Below, one piece after another: positions 51,396 to 51,439 of a DNA stretch of 51,439 bases. This stretch comes from Bacteroidaceae bacterium (GTDB lineage: Bacteria > Bacteroidota > Bacteroidia > Bacteroidales > Bacteroidaceae). The notes beneath the pieces were generated by a model. The model worked only from the letters and a program-made list of their open reading frames with translations. It was not told the origin of the DNA and made no database searches. The position numbers and the translations under genes were made by a program. Within the stretch, counting starts at the first letter, position 1; the number at the start of each line of letters is the position of its first letter. The stretch lies in contig JAKSJD010000014.1 of NCBI GenBank assembly GCA_024398435.1, positions 1-51,439 of the forward strand. Direction: 5' to 3'.

Positions 51396-51439
51396 GACAT
51401 GAGGCAATTCCTTATAATGTTTGGTCCCTTTTCTTATAA
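51363..51439. repeat. 22-bp-period TTATAA array, cut by the window end
   Basis: TTATAA centred at 51370.5, 51392.5, 51414.5 and 51436.5, exact 22-base steps. Units read ACTTATAATGTTTGGGGTC, ATTATAAGACATGAGGCA, CCTTATAATGTTTGGTCCC and CTTATAA at the edge. They correspond to units 5-7 of the 13.4-kb array. Confidence 0.85.

Overview
The window looks like a chromosome segment of a Bacteroidales bacterium, most likely a Prevotella/Segatella-type organism. The signs are repeated Bacteroidetes-type promoters (TAnnTTTG at -7, often TTTG about 20 bases further up), families largely confined to Bacteroidetes (DUF4294, DUF3127, Fic with a DUF4172-like front, hybrid TPR histidine kinases), lipoproteins with an SCSxDD-type start, and a secreted GH31 enzyme ending in the Bacteroidales tail 'YDLNGRRI...GVYIIGGKKIVK'. 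The genus is inference. The segment is mostly ordinary housekeeping and polysaccharide-use genes; I see no transposase, integrase, phage gene, rRNA or CRISPR.

Layout. 1-2.8 kb: end of an O-antigen-ligase-like gene and two secreted proteins of unknown function. 3.0-5.2 kb: dapB-lepB. 5.3-6.5 kb: tRNA-Asn and a DUF362 protein (minus). 7.0-13.4 kb: dxs-trkA-trkH-comM operon. 13.4-14.1 kb: a gene-poor stretch rich in palindromes and inverted repeats. 14.1-20.2 kb: ridA, a large GH31 glycosidase (minus) and a pectinesterase. 20.2-27.6 kb: DUF3127 protein (minus), dnaN-exonuclease-coaC-coaB, a cluster of DnaA-box-like sequences, then trmH-mutS. 27.6-33.6 kb: a two-component system and a three-gene OmpA operon, bracketed by the real and a duplicated 3' end of mutS. 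33.9-41.4 kb (all minus): fic, rlmL, serine acetyltransferase, a degenerate protease with TPRs, recN. 41.6-48.8 kb: two exported Bacteroidetes proteins, GH2, a small lipoprotein, and a GH43-esterase pair. 48.9-49.9 kb: perR-like gene and rubrerythrin (oxidative stress). 50.3-51.4 kb: a lipoprotein between broken reading frames, then repeats to the window end.

Genes acting together: GH31, pectinesterase, GH2, GH43 and the CE1-like esterase suggest attack on plant cell-wall glycans (xyloglucan, pectin, arabinoxylan), though no SusC/SusD pair lies in the window. DnaN, MutS, RecN and the exonuclease form a replication/repair neighbourhood. PerR and rubrerythrin form an anaerobe's peroxide defence.

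The most unusual content is intergenic. (1) Arrays with an exact 22-bp period, in which each unit carries a short palindromic core that differs between arrays and even within one array, at about 6.7, 13.4, 33.8, 45.8 and 51.4 kb. (2) Tandem arrays with a 7-bp period at many gene borders, each locus with its own heptamer, plus one 9-bp array. (3) A dispersed G/C-run hairpin repeat at gene ends, one copy of which has extended the ridA reading frame. (4) A nested inverted repeat of CTGACA hexamers at 13.6-13.96 kb. (5) The mutS 3' end duplication around a 6-kb islet.
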